DNA of 64,000 nucleotides from Allomyces macrogynus ATCC 38327 (GCA_000151295.1 GG745339.1:737950-801949); one strand, 5' to 3'. Shown: positions 45,071 through 56,596, counted from the stretch's first letter. The notes: generated by a model from the letters alone, not told the origin. Translations and numbers: made by a program.

Positions 45071-45309
45071 CGTGTGCGGCCAGTTGGAGACGGTTCGGTG
45101 AGAGAGATGGGCTTGGAGGAGGGTCAACTTGCGCCGGGTCAGGCGAGTGAGGTTTGCACAGCGTGGATTGCTGATGCTTTTGGTGAAGTCGCGACCAGTA
45201 GCGATCACCGCGCCATCAAGTGCATCCAGCGAACGCTCGATTACGGTGAGTGCCTTGCAGTCATTGTATTGATTTGCTCTCAAACCGCGTCCGCGCCCAG
45301 CACCCGCGC

Positions 45310-46330
45310 TCAGGAGCGTGCCCGCGGCGACACTGCGCGCACCGAGACCGTGGTGTCGGCCGTGTCCGTGTGGAACGTCCAGTCGCGCACGGCGCCCGAC
45401 CGCAAATAGTCGTACCGCCCGTTCCAGGCACACTGCCACTGGCCGTCGTCGCCCTCGACGTACTTGGATGTGCTCGCAGTCGCACAGTGAATCCTCGCGC
45501 GCCGGTGCCCGACGATCGCGCGTCCTAGACCAGAGATCGCAATAACGGTGTTCGTGAAGGGTGGTCTCACAGTGCACGACAGCATCGAATGTACCTAGCG
45601 CAATCGCCGTGGCCGCATGCGTAACGAGCACGACCGTATCCGACCGCGCCCAAACCTCCTCATTCCCAAGCAACTCGCGCACAAACTGCACTGCACGTAA
45701 ATGCAACTCGTCCTCAGTCTCGCCGCGCAACTGCGCGTCATGCCCCTCCGCCAACTCGCGTGACGGCACGACCAGCGCGCGCCACGCGCCGTCCACGCGC
45801 ACCGACCGCTGCCAGTACTCGTGGTCCTTGAACACGGCCTTGGGGTCGTTCTCTTCGTCGTCCGAGTCCGGAACCGCTGCCGCCTGCTCGGCGGCCTCGT
45901 TATGGTCCGCGGCAAACACGCGACACAACTTGTCCACGTCCGGGTCCTCGATAAACTCGCGCGAATGCCATTCGCGAATGCCCGGTTCCACACCGATCGC
46001 GTGGCCATACGGCGCGAGCGCTGGCGCGATCGTTTGCCAGCACCGCGAGTAGGGGGAGACGAGGACCGCCGGGTGCGTGTCGAGAATGCCTTCGCGCGCG
46101 AGAAAGCGCGCCAGGTCACGCGATTGCGCACGGCCCGTCTTGGAGAGTGGCGGGTCGTGCGCGTGGCCCGTGGGCGATTGCCAGGACAACTGCGCGGACG
46201 AGGAGGGTTCCCAGTCGGCGCGCGCGCCGTGCCGGATCACGTAGATGGTGCGCGTGCGGGGCGATGCGGTCGATTGTTCGGGAGTGTCAGCATGGCTGGC
46301 GTCGTTCGATGGTGCGGGTTCGGTGGACAT
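45310..46330 (-). CDS. Histidine phosphatase (phosphoglycerate mutase-like) protein
   Basis: Two exons: 46330-45595 and 45524-45310 (316 aa). The catalytic motif is RTIYVIRHGARADW, with the phosphohistidine near residue 34. It is followed by DPPLSKTGRAQSRDLARFL, VLVSPYSRCWQTIAPALAPY, the acid/arginine-bearing VEPGIREWHSREF and the second histidine in VVLVTHAATAIALGRAI. These are the branch-2 landmarks of the family that includes fungal Tfc7-type and UBASH3/Sts-like phosphatases. A 60-residue insert rich in Asp/Glu sits between the cores. The C-terminus (QCAWNGRYDYLRSGAVRDWT) is the usual end strand. The substrate is unknown. The intron is 70 nt. Confidence 0.85.
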
Positions 46331-46743
46331 GGTGTGGGTGGAGCCTTGCGCTTGGGTCTTGGATCTGGAACCGAACCCAAGACGACTGGTGGAATGCGAC
46401 GGGTTGGCGGGCACGGCCGTGGCGATGTCAGCGCCAGCAATGAAGCGATCGAGTTGTTTTTGTGGATGAGAACGACTTGATGATTGCAAAGCGACGCGCC
46501 CCGCGTCGCGCATTGCGAGTTTGCACGTGTTGATCGCGTCTCTCTCCAGCATGGAGCTGCGAACAGAAACAGAGGCACGAACGGCAACCCGAAAAGAAAC
46601 CACAGCACGATCGCGGCCGGAGGACTCAAATTGTTGTATTCTTATATGCACGAACCGTCGGCGCGCCGGTTCGGGCGTTGACCACGGCTCCACTCTCCCC
46701 TCCTCTCTCGGCGACGGTGACCCGCCACAACCATCAGGCTCGC

Positions 46744-47623
46744 TCAATCCTTCTTGAGGTCGTAGGTCTCCTTGCGCACGCCGTCGCGCGTAATGATGAA
46801 GATCTCGACCTGGTCGCCCGTGTAGATATCGCGCTCGGTCGCCGACGTGAACGCGTCCTTGACGAGCTGCAGCGCCTTGTCGAGCGGCAGGAACGGCGGG
46901 TTGTCCTGCAGCGAGGTGTTCTTGAACCCGACCATGTTGTCAAGGAACGGCTGGATCAGCGCGACACCGGACCCGGACGCCTGGTACTTGTACCGCTCAA
47001 ACGAGCCGACCGGGTCGTAGTTGTAGATACAGCCCTTGCCTAGCAGAGAGAAAGGCGCGTCAGCGATTCTGTCACGGCGAGACTACGACGACCACCACTC
47101 TGGTCACCGAAATGAGAACGCACCTTCGGCGTCGAGCCCGGCCAGAATGTTGTGCACGTAGTATGGGAAGAAACGCTTGCGGTAGAGCGTAATCGAGAGC
47201 AATTGTGCGAGCGCGGGCGTCGGCATGGGCTTGTCGTGGTTGAACTGGTAAATCTCCATTTGCTGCTTGAGGTAGGTGACGAGTGCCGTTGCGTCACCGT
47301 AGAAGCCGCAGCAGGACACGACCGACGATTCGGACAGCTGGAAGGCCTTGGGCGCATACCGCGAGTTGATCAGGTAGCCCTCGGACTGGCGCGTGTCGGC
47401 CGCGATAATCGCATAGTCCTCGCCGGCAATGGCCACCGACGTGCTACACAGGTGAAAAAGCAGCGCCGCGTCAGTCTCCGTGCAATAATGGCGACGCGAA
47501 CTTGGTCTGCGCGGGGACGGACCCGCCATTGTCCTCGTAGGGCGAGACGCGGTGCTGGATCGCGTGCGACGACGCAGTGCCGGCGGGGCCCGCGCTCATT
47601 GCTGGCGCCTGCTGCGCGAACAT
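46744..47623 (-). CDS. PRE7: 20S proteasome subunit beta-6 (Pre7/PSMB1)
   Basis: Three exons: 47623-47523, 47443-47124 and 47039-46744 (238 aa, normal length). The family sequence is clear: HRVSPYEDNGGTSVAIAGED, YAIIAADTRQSEGYLI, RKRFFPYYVHNILAGLD and SATERDIYTGDQVEIFIIT. It ends in ETYDLKKD. Beta-6 is a structural, non-catalytic subunit of the beta ring. Correspondingly, no processed N-terminal catalytic Thr is seen; a short N-terminal extension (MFAQQAPAMSAGPAG) precedes the fold. It diverges from the WW/RS gene across 306 bp. Confidence 0.97.
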
Positions 47624-47929
47624 GGTGTCGGTTGCTGGCGGGATTGATGTCGTTTTGTGAGCTGGTGCTGCTGGTCGCGACTTGGAAACGATGGGCGGTC
47701 GGCGACATGCAAAGGAGCAAAAGAAGCGGCCGGCAAATGGAGTGACGCGCGCGTCCACCGCACCGCGTGATTGCCTGGCCAGACAATGACATTTGTAACA
47801 GATCGCGGCCCTCCTCCCACCGCTCGCTCTTCGTCCGTCCTTCTCACCGTCGTCGCCCACAAATTCCTCCTGAACTCGCTCCAGCGCGCCGACCACCCCT
47901 CACAACTACTTGCACTCGCTCGCACGACC

Positions 47930-48733
47930 ATGGCCGACCGCATCGCCGCCGCCTCTGGGTCCCCCGACGGGTGGACGACGTGCATCGACGAGGAGACGCA
48001 GCAGCCCTACTATTGGAACACCAAGACCGGCGAAGTCTCCTGGGACAACCCCTACGCCGCCGACGCGCGCCCCACCTCTTCTTCTACCTCGGCTCTCCCC
48101 GGCGCCGTCCCGCCGCAATCGTTCGCGTCGCGCGGTCGCGCACGCACACGGTCCCGCTCGCGTTCCCGCTCTCCGCGCGGCCCGTCCTACTCGCGGTCTC
48201 GGTCGCGCAGTCGGTCGCGGTCACGCACCCCGCCGCGGCCGTGGGGGTACGAGTCGAATCCGGCGTCGTCGCACCTCGACCGACTCCTGTCAACCATCGA
48301 CGCCGTCGCTGCATCGGTCCCGTCGGACGTCCTCTCGGCGCCGCTCGACGCGGGCGTCGTCGTTGACCTCCCGCCACCGCCCGCTGGTGGGCATTTCCCG
48401 GCGGTTTACATCCCGGCGCGTAACCCGATGCCTTTACTCGACGGCGAGAATCCAGGTGACGCGCCCTGGGACGCGCTTGCGGAACCAGCGATTGATCCGG
48501 AGACGGGATTGCCACTGGCAGCGGCGCCTGCGGGCCCGACGCGCGGCCAATTGTCGCATTACTTCGACGCGGGCGCGTACCAGGACGAGGTGAACCGGCG
48601 CAAGGCGCTGGAGCGGCTGACGGGTGAAGGTGACGAGAAGCGCAAGGTCTCGAAAAAGGACGTGGCCAAGTTCAAGGCTAAAAAGGAGGAGATGAAGAAG
48701 CGCAAGTACTTGTCCAAGTTTAACAACATGTAA
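47930..48733 (+). CDS. WW-domain protein with RS domain, splicing-related
   Basis: A single exon of 267 aa. A WW domain lies at residues 12-42 (DGWTTCIDEETQQPYYWNTK, then TGEVSWDNP, with both Trp and the Pro). An RS region follows (RTRSRSRSRSPRGPSYSRSR). The middle has Pro-rich and acidic patches. The end is a basic helix (KVSKKDVAKFKAKKEEMKKR followed by KYLSKF), typical of nuclear RNA-processing proteins. WW plus RS proteins bind proline-rich motifs in splicing factors such as SF1 or the SmB tail. The exact orthologue is not identified. The start ACCATGG is strong. Confidence 0.8.
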   Translation: MADRIAAASGSPDGWTTCIDEETQQPYYWNTKTGEVSWDNPYAADARPTSSSTSALPGAVPPQSFASRGRARTRSRSRSRSPRGPSYSRSRSRSRSRSRTPPRPWGYESNPASSHLDRLLSTIDAVAASVPSDVLSAPLDAGVVVDLPPPPAGGHFPAVYIPARNPMPLLDGENPGDAPWDALAEPAIDPETGLPLAAAPAGPTRGQLSHYFDAGAYQDEVNRRKALERLTGEGDEKRKVSKKDVAKFKAKKEEMKKRKYLSKFNNM

Positions 48734-48762
48734 TCGATCGACTGGATGGTCTCTTTATTTTT

Positions 48763-48800
48763 GGTGATCTTCCTTCAGTCGGGTGATCTTCCTTCAGTCG
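48763..48800 (+). repeat. Exact tandem duplication of a 19-bp unit
   Basis: GGTGATCTTCCTTCAGTCG occurs at 48763-48781 and again at 48782-48800 with no spacer. The second copy contains the stop codon of the minus-strand gene. Confidence 0.9.
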
Positions 48801-49185
48801 CGCTCTTGACCACCGACCTCGACGGGTCGCGGCGCCCGCAGTCGAATCAGAGACGGCATGCTATTGTTTTTGGTCGCGGGGTCGTCGACGGGTGGCGTCC
48901 ACCTCGGTGTGAATAGGGCTCCGGACGACTCGCGCGCGGCGAGGAGCGCGTCGGTCTTGGGGAAGAGAATGGTGGGGTCGGCGTTTCCTATTTACGAACG
49001 AGCTTTGTGAGTCGTCGCGTCGTGATTGTTGTGCTCCATTGTCGGGATCTCTTTACCTCCAACACTGGCCTTGCCGCTCGCCCGACACCCCCCTTGCTCG
49101 CACTGAACATGCGCGCTGTCGTCCTCGGCAGGGCGGACCTCGGCGGCAGGTACGCTGCGAAACCCCAATGCGCTCTATGTTCCAT
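48794..49185 (-). CDS. Small probable mitochondrial protein, unknown
   Basis: Model: exons 49185-49089 and 48987-48794 (96 aa, frame kept, intron 101 nt). The N-terminus (MEHRAHWGFAAYLPPRSALP followed by RTTARMFSASKGG) resembles a presequence with several Arg and a cleavage-like ARMFS. The second exon reads DPTILFPKTDALLAARESSG, then ALFTPRWTPPVDDP, and ends APRPVEVGGQERD, which looks coding and may belong to a small mitochondrial ribosomal protein. Donor choice is uncertain because a GTAAAG donor at the end of the open exon frame has the wrong phase. Convergent with the WW/RS gene, with 60 bp between stops. Confidence 0.4.
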
Positions 49186-49679
49186 CGCGCAAAAGATCAG
49201 TTCGGTCGGCGTCCGGAACACGCTCGACACAAGTTGCTCACCATCGCGGCCAAGAGTCAGACGATGCGGGGCCCAAGCGAAAGTCGGCGTGTGCGTCTGG
49301 ATCGCAACAATATCGAGACTTGAAACGGTAGTGTCGCGAGAGGGCCAGATCTGGTTCCAGTTGGGGATGGTTGACCGGCGCTGCTGTTCTGTTGGCTACT
49401 CGGCGGTCCGGTGCTCGACACGCTCCCTTCACGGAGAGGAGCACCCACCCCATCTCAGCCAATTTATTCGTCCCGAGCGACTCGGTCGTCGGCCAAAGTG
49501 CACCAGACGGACGCCGCAACGACCGACGACGAAATGAAATCATGAGTGATAAAACGAATGTTTCCTCAAATGATTTGATTTCGCCCCCCTGACTTTCGTT
49601 CCGCTGGCAACCTCGCCATTTCGCCTCCAATCACCTCCAATAATCCACGACTCGCTGCAATAATATCCACGACGCGACC
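49186..49679. other. Divergent intergenic region
   Basis: 494 bp between the small mitochondrial-type gene and SEC20. No further gene is seen; open frames have no family motif. Confidence 0.45.
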
Positions 49680-50793
49680 ATGGCCCATTCCTATGCGCAG
49701 GATCTCTGCTCGTCGCTGTTGCGGCGCGGCGACCAGGTCCAATCGGCACTCGCTGGGCTCAACACGGCGATTCAGCGGCGCGAGCTCGATTCCGACAAGG
49801 CATGGACGGCAAGGTCAGCCGATGTGTGCGCGCAGCTGCAAGAATGGCAAACGGACTTGAATGTATGGCAATCGACTACGTTGAATTGAATCACGTCACG
49901 ACGAACTGCTCGGAGACACGAGGGTTGATCCGACTGGCTTGCATTGGGGACACGGTCGATGCGATTAGGACGCGCGCGACATTTTCGGCGATTTCCCGGC
50001 GTCGGAGCGCGCCCAGTGGATGTCCAAGGTCAACCAGTCGCAGCAGGTCAAGGGCATGTCCGTATGGGATCCGCATTGCTTCAAATGAGTGCCTGGTCGG
50101 CTCGACATGAATTGAATGTGGACGCGGCTTGCTCACCACGCGTTTTGGTTTGCCCAGCCATGAAGCGTCGCTCCGAAAAATGGCGGCGCAAGTCAAGGAA
50201 CAGCTCAAGGAGCGGCTCGTCGATCACCGAAAACAGCTGTTTGCCATGTCCACCCCCGCAAACGCGACGTCTGGGCTACGAAGCCGAGGTGGTGGCAAGA
50301 ATTTGGCGGGGAGCAAGAGCTCTCTCGACAGCGCGGCAAGGTGCGCATGATACCCTCGTCGCGCATCTTTTGCGAGCTTGAAGACTGATTGAATCGCTTG
50401 GTGTGCCTGTAGCAACGACGAGCGCGTGCTGCACACGGCCGAGGAGGCGACCAAGTCGCTCAAGCTCATGACTCAAATGATGGCCGCCGAGCTGGAAAAG
50501 AGCGCGGCCAACATGACCGCGTTTGGTGCGTGGCTATCTTCTTTTCTCATTGCTCGATATCTGGCTGACGTTGAGCGTCTTTTCCACCAGATACGCAGAC
50601 CAGGCTGCTCAAGTCGACGCAAAAGGAGTACAGCACCCTGACCGCGGTCCTGCGCGGGTCCAAACAGTTGATCACCAAGCTCGAGCAGCGCGACCGCACC
50701 GACAAAATTATCATGGCCTTTGCGTGCCTCGTGTTCCTCAGCGTCGTCTTGTACATTTTGAAGAAGCGCGTGTTTTGGTTCCTGCTCCCATAA
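49680..50793 (+). CDS. SEC20: SEC20/BNIP1 SNARE of Golgi-to-ER transport
   Basis: Five exons: 49680-49862, 49969-50057, 50158-50340, 50413-50525 and 50591-50793 (256 aa, close to human BNIP1). The SNARE helix runs VLHTAEEATKSLKLMTQMMA to DTQTRLLKSTQKEYSTLTAV, then LRGSKQLITKLEQRDRTDKI. The C-terminal membrane anchor is IIMAFACLVFLSVVLYILKK, with a short lumenal tail RVFWFLLP. This is the Sec20 layout. Sec20 is the Qb SNARE that acts with Ufe1, Use1 and Sec22 at the ER to fuse COPI vesicles. Exon 2 uses a GTCCGT donor (50058); the more obvious GTATGG four bases on has the wrong phase. Its stop is about 90 bp from the convergent DNAAF11 stop. Confidence 0.88.
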
Positions 50794-50884
50794 AATTCAG
50801 TGTTCTTCGACATGATTCCAATTTTCGCAAAGGAGAAATGCTCACAAAACGGCATGAGTCGTCTCTGCACTCGACCAGTCCTCG

Positions 50885-52347
50885 TCACACCAGTGGCGGC
50901 ACGTCCGGATCGTCTTCCCAGTCCTCGGCCGCGAGCGCGATGGGCACCGACCGCTGCTGGCCCTCGTTCGGCACGACCTTCGCGTCGAGCGACGGAACCG
51001 CCCTGCTCGCCGCCCTCGCCTCGGCCGCCGCTGCGTCGGCTGCCGCCTTCTCCGCGGCCTTGGCCTTTTCCATCTCCTTTTCCCACTTGCGGTACAGCTG
51101 CAACGCATCGAGCCCGACCGGCGCACCCGGGCGGGCAATATACAGCACTAACGCGCCCGTCGCCTGACTCCGCTGCGCAACCACGCGGCTCGGATCCACA
51201 GGCACATCGAACCGCACCTGCAGCAGCTTTTCGCGCACTTGCACGCGCACGTATTCGTCAAACACTTGCGCGTCAATCAAACTCGTATCGACAAACTTGG
51301 AAATGGCCACGGCGAACCGCACCACGTCCGGCGTCTCGTCGGTCACAAAGTCGTATTTGCCCTCGTTGCACTGTAAGACGCGGCCATCGGGCTCGATCCG
51401 CGCGAGCGGCACCTTGGGCGGTTTCGGTTTCGGCTTGTTCGGGTCCTTGTCGGCACGGATCTTGGCGAGTTGGCGCGCTGCGGTCAGCCGGGCCGCGGGG
51501 GTGTGGTCGGACGAGCCTTTTTGCAGCTCGGCCGTCAGTTGCTCGACGGGGGTCGTGTCAATCGCAGCGAGTGAATCGGCGTCGGCTTGCGGCGGGACGA
51601 CCACGGGGAGGTGCGCGGCCTCGGCCTTGATTTCGAGGTACCGCTGCCGCGCGCGTAAGCGCTCAGACTTGTCAATTGGGACGCCGTCGAGGTGCGTAAG
51701 TTGCGGGAGCGTGCAGATGACGAATTCGCGGTACCCGGGCTTTTGGGTCATTGGGTTGCCCGTCAGGAACCTGTTTGGGGTGGAGAAGGTGAGGCGCACG
51801 GATCGCGACGTGCGACAAGCGGGAAGAGAGGGGGGATACGGGACAGTTCGCGGAGACTTTCGCATGGGATCAGCGACTCGACGCAGAACAGGTCGTCAAT
51901 GAAGTTGACGGTCAAGTCGAGCTTGCGCAGCGACTCGCACCCCTCGAGGTTCTCAATTTTGGTGATGTTGTTCAAGGTCAGGTTCAGGTAGTCGAGTTCC
52001 TTGAGCTTGTTCAAGTTCTCTGCCGATGTCAAGGTGCATCCACTGTGAGAAGAGCACTGCAGCGCGATGCGCGCAACCGGTCCGAACGCACCAATCTTGG
52101 AGATTTGGTTGTTTTGCAAGTAAAGAATCTGCAGCTTGCGGCAGTAGACGTCGAGTGCCTCGATCTTTTCCAGGTCAAACTGGTGCAGCGTGATTTCGCG
52201 CAAGGTGGAAAGGTCGCCGTCGTTGTGCTCGGCGCGCTTAAGCAGGAGCTCGCGCGTGACTTGTGGATCAAATCGAAGTGGGTAAGCGTGACCATTCGGC
52301 ATGCATTTCAACGGTCGATAAGCAGCCGTACTTCGCTGGGGCGGCAT
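50885..52347 (-). CDS. DNAAF11: DNAAF11 (LRRC6/tilB) ciliary dynein assembly factor
   Basis: Three exons: 52347-52092, 52019-51845 and 51770-50885 (438 aa). The N-terminus matches LRRC6 closely: RELLLKRAEHNDGDLSTLRE, the repeats CRKLQILYLQNNQISKIENL, LDYLNLTLNNITKIENLEGC, LRKLDLTVNFIDDL and the LRR cap ELFLTGNP...GYREFVICTLPQLTHLDG. The C-terminal CS-like domain is also present (RVLQCNEGKYDFVTDETPDV, SKFVDTSLIDAQVFDEYVRV, RSQATGALVLYIAR). This protein helps preassemble outer and inner dynein arms in the cytoplasm before import into the flagellum. It is strong evidence that the organism makes motile flagella. The first intron (72 nt) is in frame and stop-free. Confidence 0.95.
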
Positions 52348-52745
52348 GATGGTGGCGGTTGGATACGGTTTCCGGAAAATGAATGTGCTGAGTGGTCCTT
52401 GCTGGTCCTTGTGGATCTGTCAGCTTCCTGTTGGGTGCTGCAGCTGGTCTTCCTGAGAAGCGTCGTCGCGCTGGTTGTTTTTCGTGGAGAACGCCGTCGT
52501 CCAGGCCGCAACCGCAACGGCTGTTGTCGTGCGAAAAGGGGGCGATCGGTTGGCGTCAAAATAAGACTCTACTGGCACCATCCACCGCACGGCTAGAGCA
52601 CGTGTTCAAGACGTCGATCCCATCCAAGCGTTTTTGACCACTGTCGCTCTGATCTCCAAGCGCCAACGGCAGCACTGCAACCTCGACTTGAACTCGACGA
52701 CGAGCCCAGCCGGTCTCGCGTGCAAGGCTGCATTTTGCTGCCGCC
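52348..52745. other. Divergent promoter of DNAAF11 and SF3B3
   Basis: 398 bp between divergent ATGs. No coding feature is recognised. Confidence 0.5.
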
Positions 52746-55700
52746 ATGCACCTCTACAACCTCACGCTCCAGGGCGCGACCGCCATCAAGCATGCCGTCG
52801 TCGGGTCCTTCGCGGGCGGCCGCACACAGGAAATGGTCCTGGCCAAGGGTGGGTCGCTCGAACTGGTCCGCGTCGAAATTGCGCCCGACGAGTCGGCTCG
52901 CATCATTCAATTGATTGAAACGCCCGTCTTTGGCGTCATTCGCTCGCTCGCCAGCTTTCGTGTGACCGGTGGGTCCAAGGGTGAGGTCGATTTCCTGCCA
53001 ACTTGCACGAACCGGACACGACCATAGAGCTGATCACGTCAAAAAAATACCAGATTACATCGTCGTCGGGTCTGACTCGGGCCGCATCGCCATTCTCGAG
53101 TACATGCCCGCGACCAACTCGCTCGTCCGCGTGCACCTCGAGACCTATGGCAAGTCGGGCGTGCGCCGCATCGTACCGGGCGAGTACTTGGCGACCGACC
53201 CGAAAGGACGCGCAGTCATGATCGGTACTGTTGACCGCAAGCTCGCAACCACTCGATTCTATGCTGATCATGCTGACCACGGCCATGTCCACCGCGTAGG
53301 CGCGCTCGAAAAGCAGAAATTCGTCTACATCTTGAACCGCGATGCGGCAATACGCCTGACCATTTCGTCGCCGCTCGAGGCGCACAAGAACAACACCATC
53401 ACGTTCAGCCTGATTGGCGTGGATGTGGCCTTCGACAACCCGATTTTCGCGGCCATCGAGGTCGACTACTCGGATGTGGACGCTGACCCGAACGGCGAGA
53501 TGCCCGTCATGGTCGACAAGGTCCTGACCTACTACGAGCTCGATCTCGGGCTCAACCATGTGGTGCGCAAATGGACCGACCCGATTGACCCTACCGCACA
53601 TCTGCTGATCCAGGTCCCGGGCGGCAGTGACGGCCCGTCAGGCGTGCTCGTGTGCTCGGAAAACTGGATCACTTGGAAACACCAGGACCACGCCGACGTG
53701 CGCGTGCCGATCCCGCGCCGCGTGAACTACCTCGAGGACCCGTCGCGCGGTTTGCTCATCAACACGTCGGTCACGCACCGGCTCAAGAACCGGTTCTTTG
53801 TGCTCGTGCAGAGCGAGGAGGGCGACCTCTACCGCGTCACCGTGACCGTCACCGACGGCCAGGTCACGTCGCTGAACATCAAGTACTTTGACACGGTACC
53901 CGTCGCCTCGTCGCTCGTTATTCTCAAGGCCGGCTACTTGCTCGTCACGCCCGAGTTTGGCAACCAGGTGCTGTTCCGTATCGAGGACCTCGGTGACAGC
54001 GACGACGAACAGCCCGAGTACACGAGCGACGAGTGCATCGACGGCTCGTTTGTCTACTTCAAGCCGCGCCCGCTGCGCAACCTGGCCCAGGTCCACGCAG
54101 TCGATGCGCCGCACCCGCTCATTGACGCCAAGGTGCTTAACCTGGCCAACGAGGAAACGCCACAGATCTACGCACTGTGCGGGCGCGGCGCGCAGTCCAC
54201 GTTCCGCATCATGCGGCCAGGACTCGACATGGCCGAGATTGCCGTCACGGACGTGCCCGATAAGCCCACGGCCATCTGGACGACCAAGCTGCGTGCCACC
54301 GACCCGGTGGACGCCTACATTGTCGTGTCGTTCCCAAGGTCCACGGTCGTGTTTGCCGTCGGCGAGTCGGTCGAGGAAGTGACAGATTCGGGCTTTTTGG
54401 GCGACGTGCCGACACTTCTCATTCAACAGCTCGGCGACGACGATCTCGTGCAAGTACACCCGCACGGCATTCGGCACATCAAGGCCGACAAGCGCACGTT
54501 TGAGTGGAAAGCGCCGGCCAATCGTTATATCACGCACGCGACCGCGAACCGGCGGCAAATCATGGTGGCCCTGAACGGCGGCGAGCTCGTCTACTTTGAA
54601 CTCGACCCGACCAACCTGCTCAACGAGTACCCAGAGCGCAAGATCATGTCGGCACCCGTGACGTGTCTTGACCTCGGCGAGGTGCCGCGTGGCCGGTTAC
54701 GGCACCGATTCGCTGCTGTCGGGTGCGCCGACAACACGGTGCGCGTGTTCAGCCTCGACCCGGACGCATGTCTCGAAGGGCTCAGCATGCAGGCGCTCAC
54801 GGCGGCGCCTGAGTCGCTGTGCATGATCACGATGCACGACCCAAACGGCATGGGCGAGAACCCGAACGCCGTCTACCTCAACATTGGCCTGCAAAACGGT
54901 GTGCTGATCCGATCAACCGTCGACCAAGGATCGGGCGAGCTGCTCGATTCACGACTGCGGTTCCTCGGACCCAAGTCGCCCAAGTTGTTCCGCGTTTCCG
55001 TGGCCGGCTCAAACGCGCTTTTGGCCCTCTCGACTCGAACGTGGCTGCACTACGCGTTCCAGGGCCGCGTGCACATGCACGTCATCAACTATGACCCATT
55101 GGACTATGCCGCACCGTTTGCGTCGGAGCTCTTTGCCGAAGGGCTCGTGGCGATTGCCGGCAACACGGTGCGCATTCTCATGCCTGACAAGCTTGGTCGC
55201 CCGCTGCAGCACCAGACGGTCGAGCTCAACTACACGCCGCGCGCATTTGTGCACCACCCGACCAGCCACCACTTTGTTGTGCTCGAGGCAGACCAGAACA
55301 CGTATGCGCCCGCCGAGCTCGACCAACTGCTCAAGGAAAAGGCGGCCGAGTACGAGGACGAGTCGGTCGTCGCCTACCGCGACGAGTTCCCGGAATCGCA
55401 GTACGGCCTCATCAAGGCGCGGCCAGGGAAATGGGCGTCGTGCGTGCGCGTGCTCAATCCGACCGACGGGATGACGGCGCAGCTGCTTCACTTGGACCCG
55501 GACGAGGCGGCCATGTCGTGCGCGCTCGTCCAGTTTACGGCCCAGCCAAGCGACATGTACGTGATTGTCGGCACGGTAATGGGGCTCGAGTACCCGCGCA
55601 CGCACCGCGGCGCGAGGTTGCGCACCTACAAGTTTATTGACGACGGCACGCATATTGCCCTCGTGCACGTTACCGAAGTTGATGACGTGCCACGGGCCAT

Positions 55701-56596
55701 GACGGCGTTCCAAGGTCGCGTCGCGGTCGGTGTCGGCAACGCACTGCGCATCTACGATCTCGGCAAGAAGAAGCTGCTGAAAAAATGCGAGGCCTCGACC
55801 AAGCTACCGACCCTCGTGACCTGGATCGGGACCATGGGCGTGCGGGTCGTGGCCGCCGATTTGCAGGAATCGCTGCACTATTTCCAGTACCGCCCGCAGG
55901 ACAACCGATTGGTCGCCTTTGCCGATGATGCGGTCCCACGATGGGTCACGGCGGCGCACATGATCGACTACGACACGGTCGCTGGTGGGGACAGGTTCGG
56001 CAACTTTTTCGTGGACCGGCTGCCGCAGCAGCTCGCGCGCGAGATTGACGAGGACCCGACGGGCAACCGCGTGCTCTACGACAAGCCGTTTTTGAACGCG
56101 GCGCCGCACAAGCTCGACCACGTTGCCAACTACTTTTTAGGTGACTGGGTCACGTCCGTGACCAAAGCCGCGCTCGTGCTCGGCGGCCGCGAAACCCTCG
56201 TTTATACTACACTGGGCGGCAGCATCGGGTGCCTGGTCCCGCTCGTGTCCAAGGACGATGTCGCGTTTTTCCAGCTGCTCGAGATTCAGATGCGCAACGA
56301 GGCGCACGCGCAGGCGTCGCTCGTGGGCCGCGACCATTTGCGGTTCCGGTCGACCTACTTGCCCGTCAAGGTGCGTTTTCCGTGTTGATTCTCGTGACGG
56401 GACCGGGTGGACGAGGTGCACGTGGAACTGACCAACGTGTTATTTTGTGTTTCAGAACGTCACGGACGGCGACTTGTGTGAGCAGTTCTTGGCGCTGCCG
56501 CTGCAGAAGAAGCAGCTCATTGCCGAGGAAATGGACCGGACCGTGCTCGAGATCACCAAGAAGCTCGAAGATATTCGCGCACGGTCGGCCTTCTAG
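52746..56596 (+). CDS. SF3B3: SF3B3/Rse1 (SAP130) subunit of U2 snRNP SF3b
   Basis: Four exons: 52746-52980, 53054-53224, 53300-56370 and 56456-56596 (1205 aa; human 1217). Identity to SF3B3 is obvious throughout: MHLYNLTLQGATAIKHAVVG, TPVFGVIRSLASFRVTGGSK, DYIVVGSDSGRIAILEYMPA, FVYILNRDAAIRLTISSPLE, QVPGGSDGPSGVLVCSENWI, EEVTDSGFLGDVPTLLIQQL, ALVQFTAQPSDMYVIVGTVM and the ending TKKLEDIRARSAF. It forms the three beta-propeller scaffold that holds SF3B1 and SF3B5 at the branch site. The second intron (53225-53299, 75 nt) is a multiple of three with no stop. Retention would insert 25 residues between AVMIG and ALEKQKF, where the human protein has none, so splicing is the normal form. Confidence 0.98.

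Noticed and set aside
44075..46747. A single 890-residue protein on the minus strand
   Set aside because: Its first part is a histidine phosphatase whose true second exon is in another frame (conserved C-terminus), and its last part is a separate disordered protein.
53638..54558. 306-codon minus-strand frame inside SF3B3
   Set aside because: Antisense shadow; the plus strand is nearly identical to SF3B3 here.
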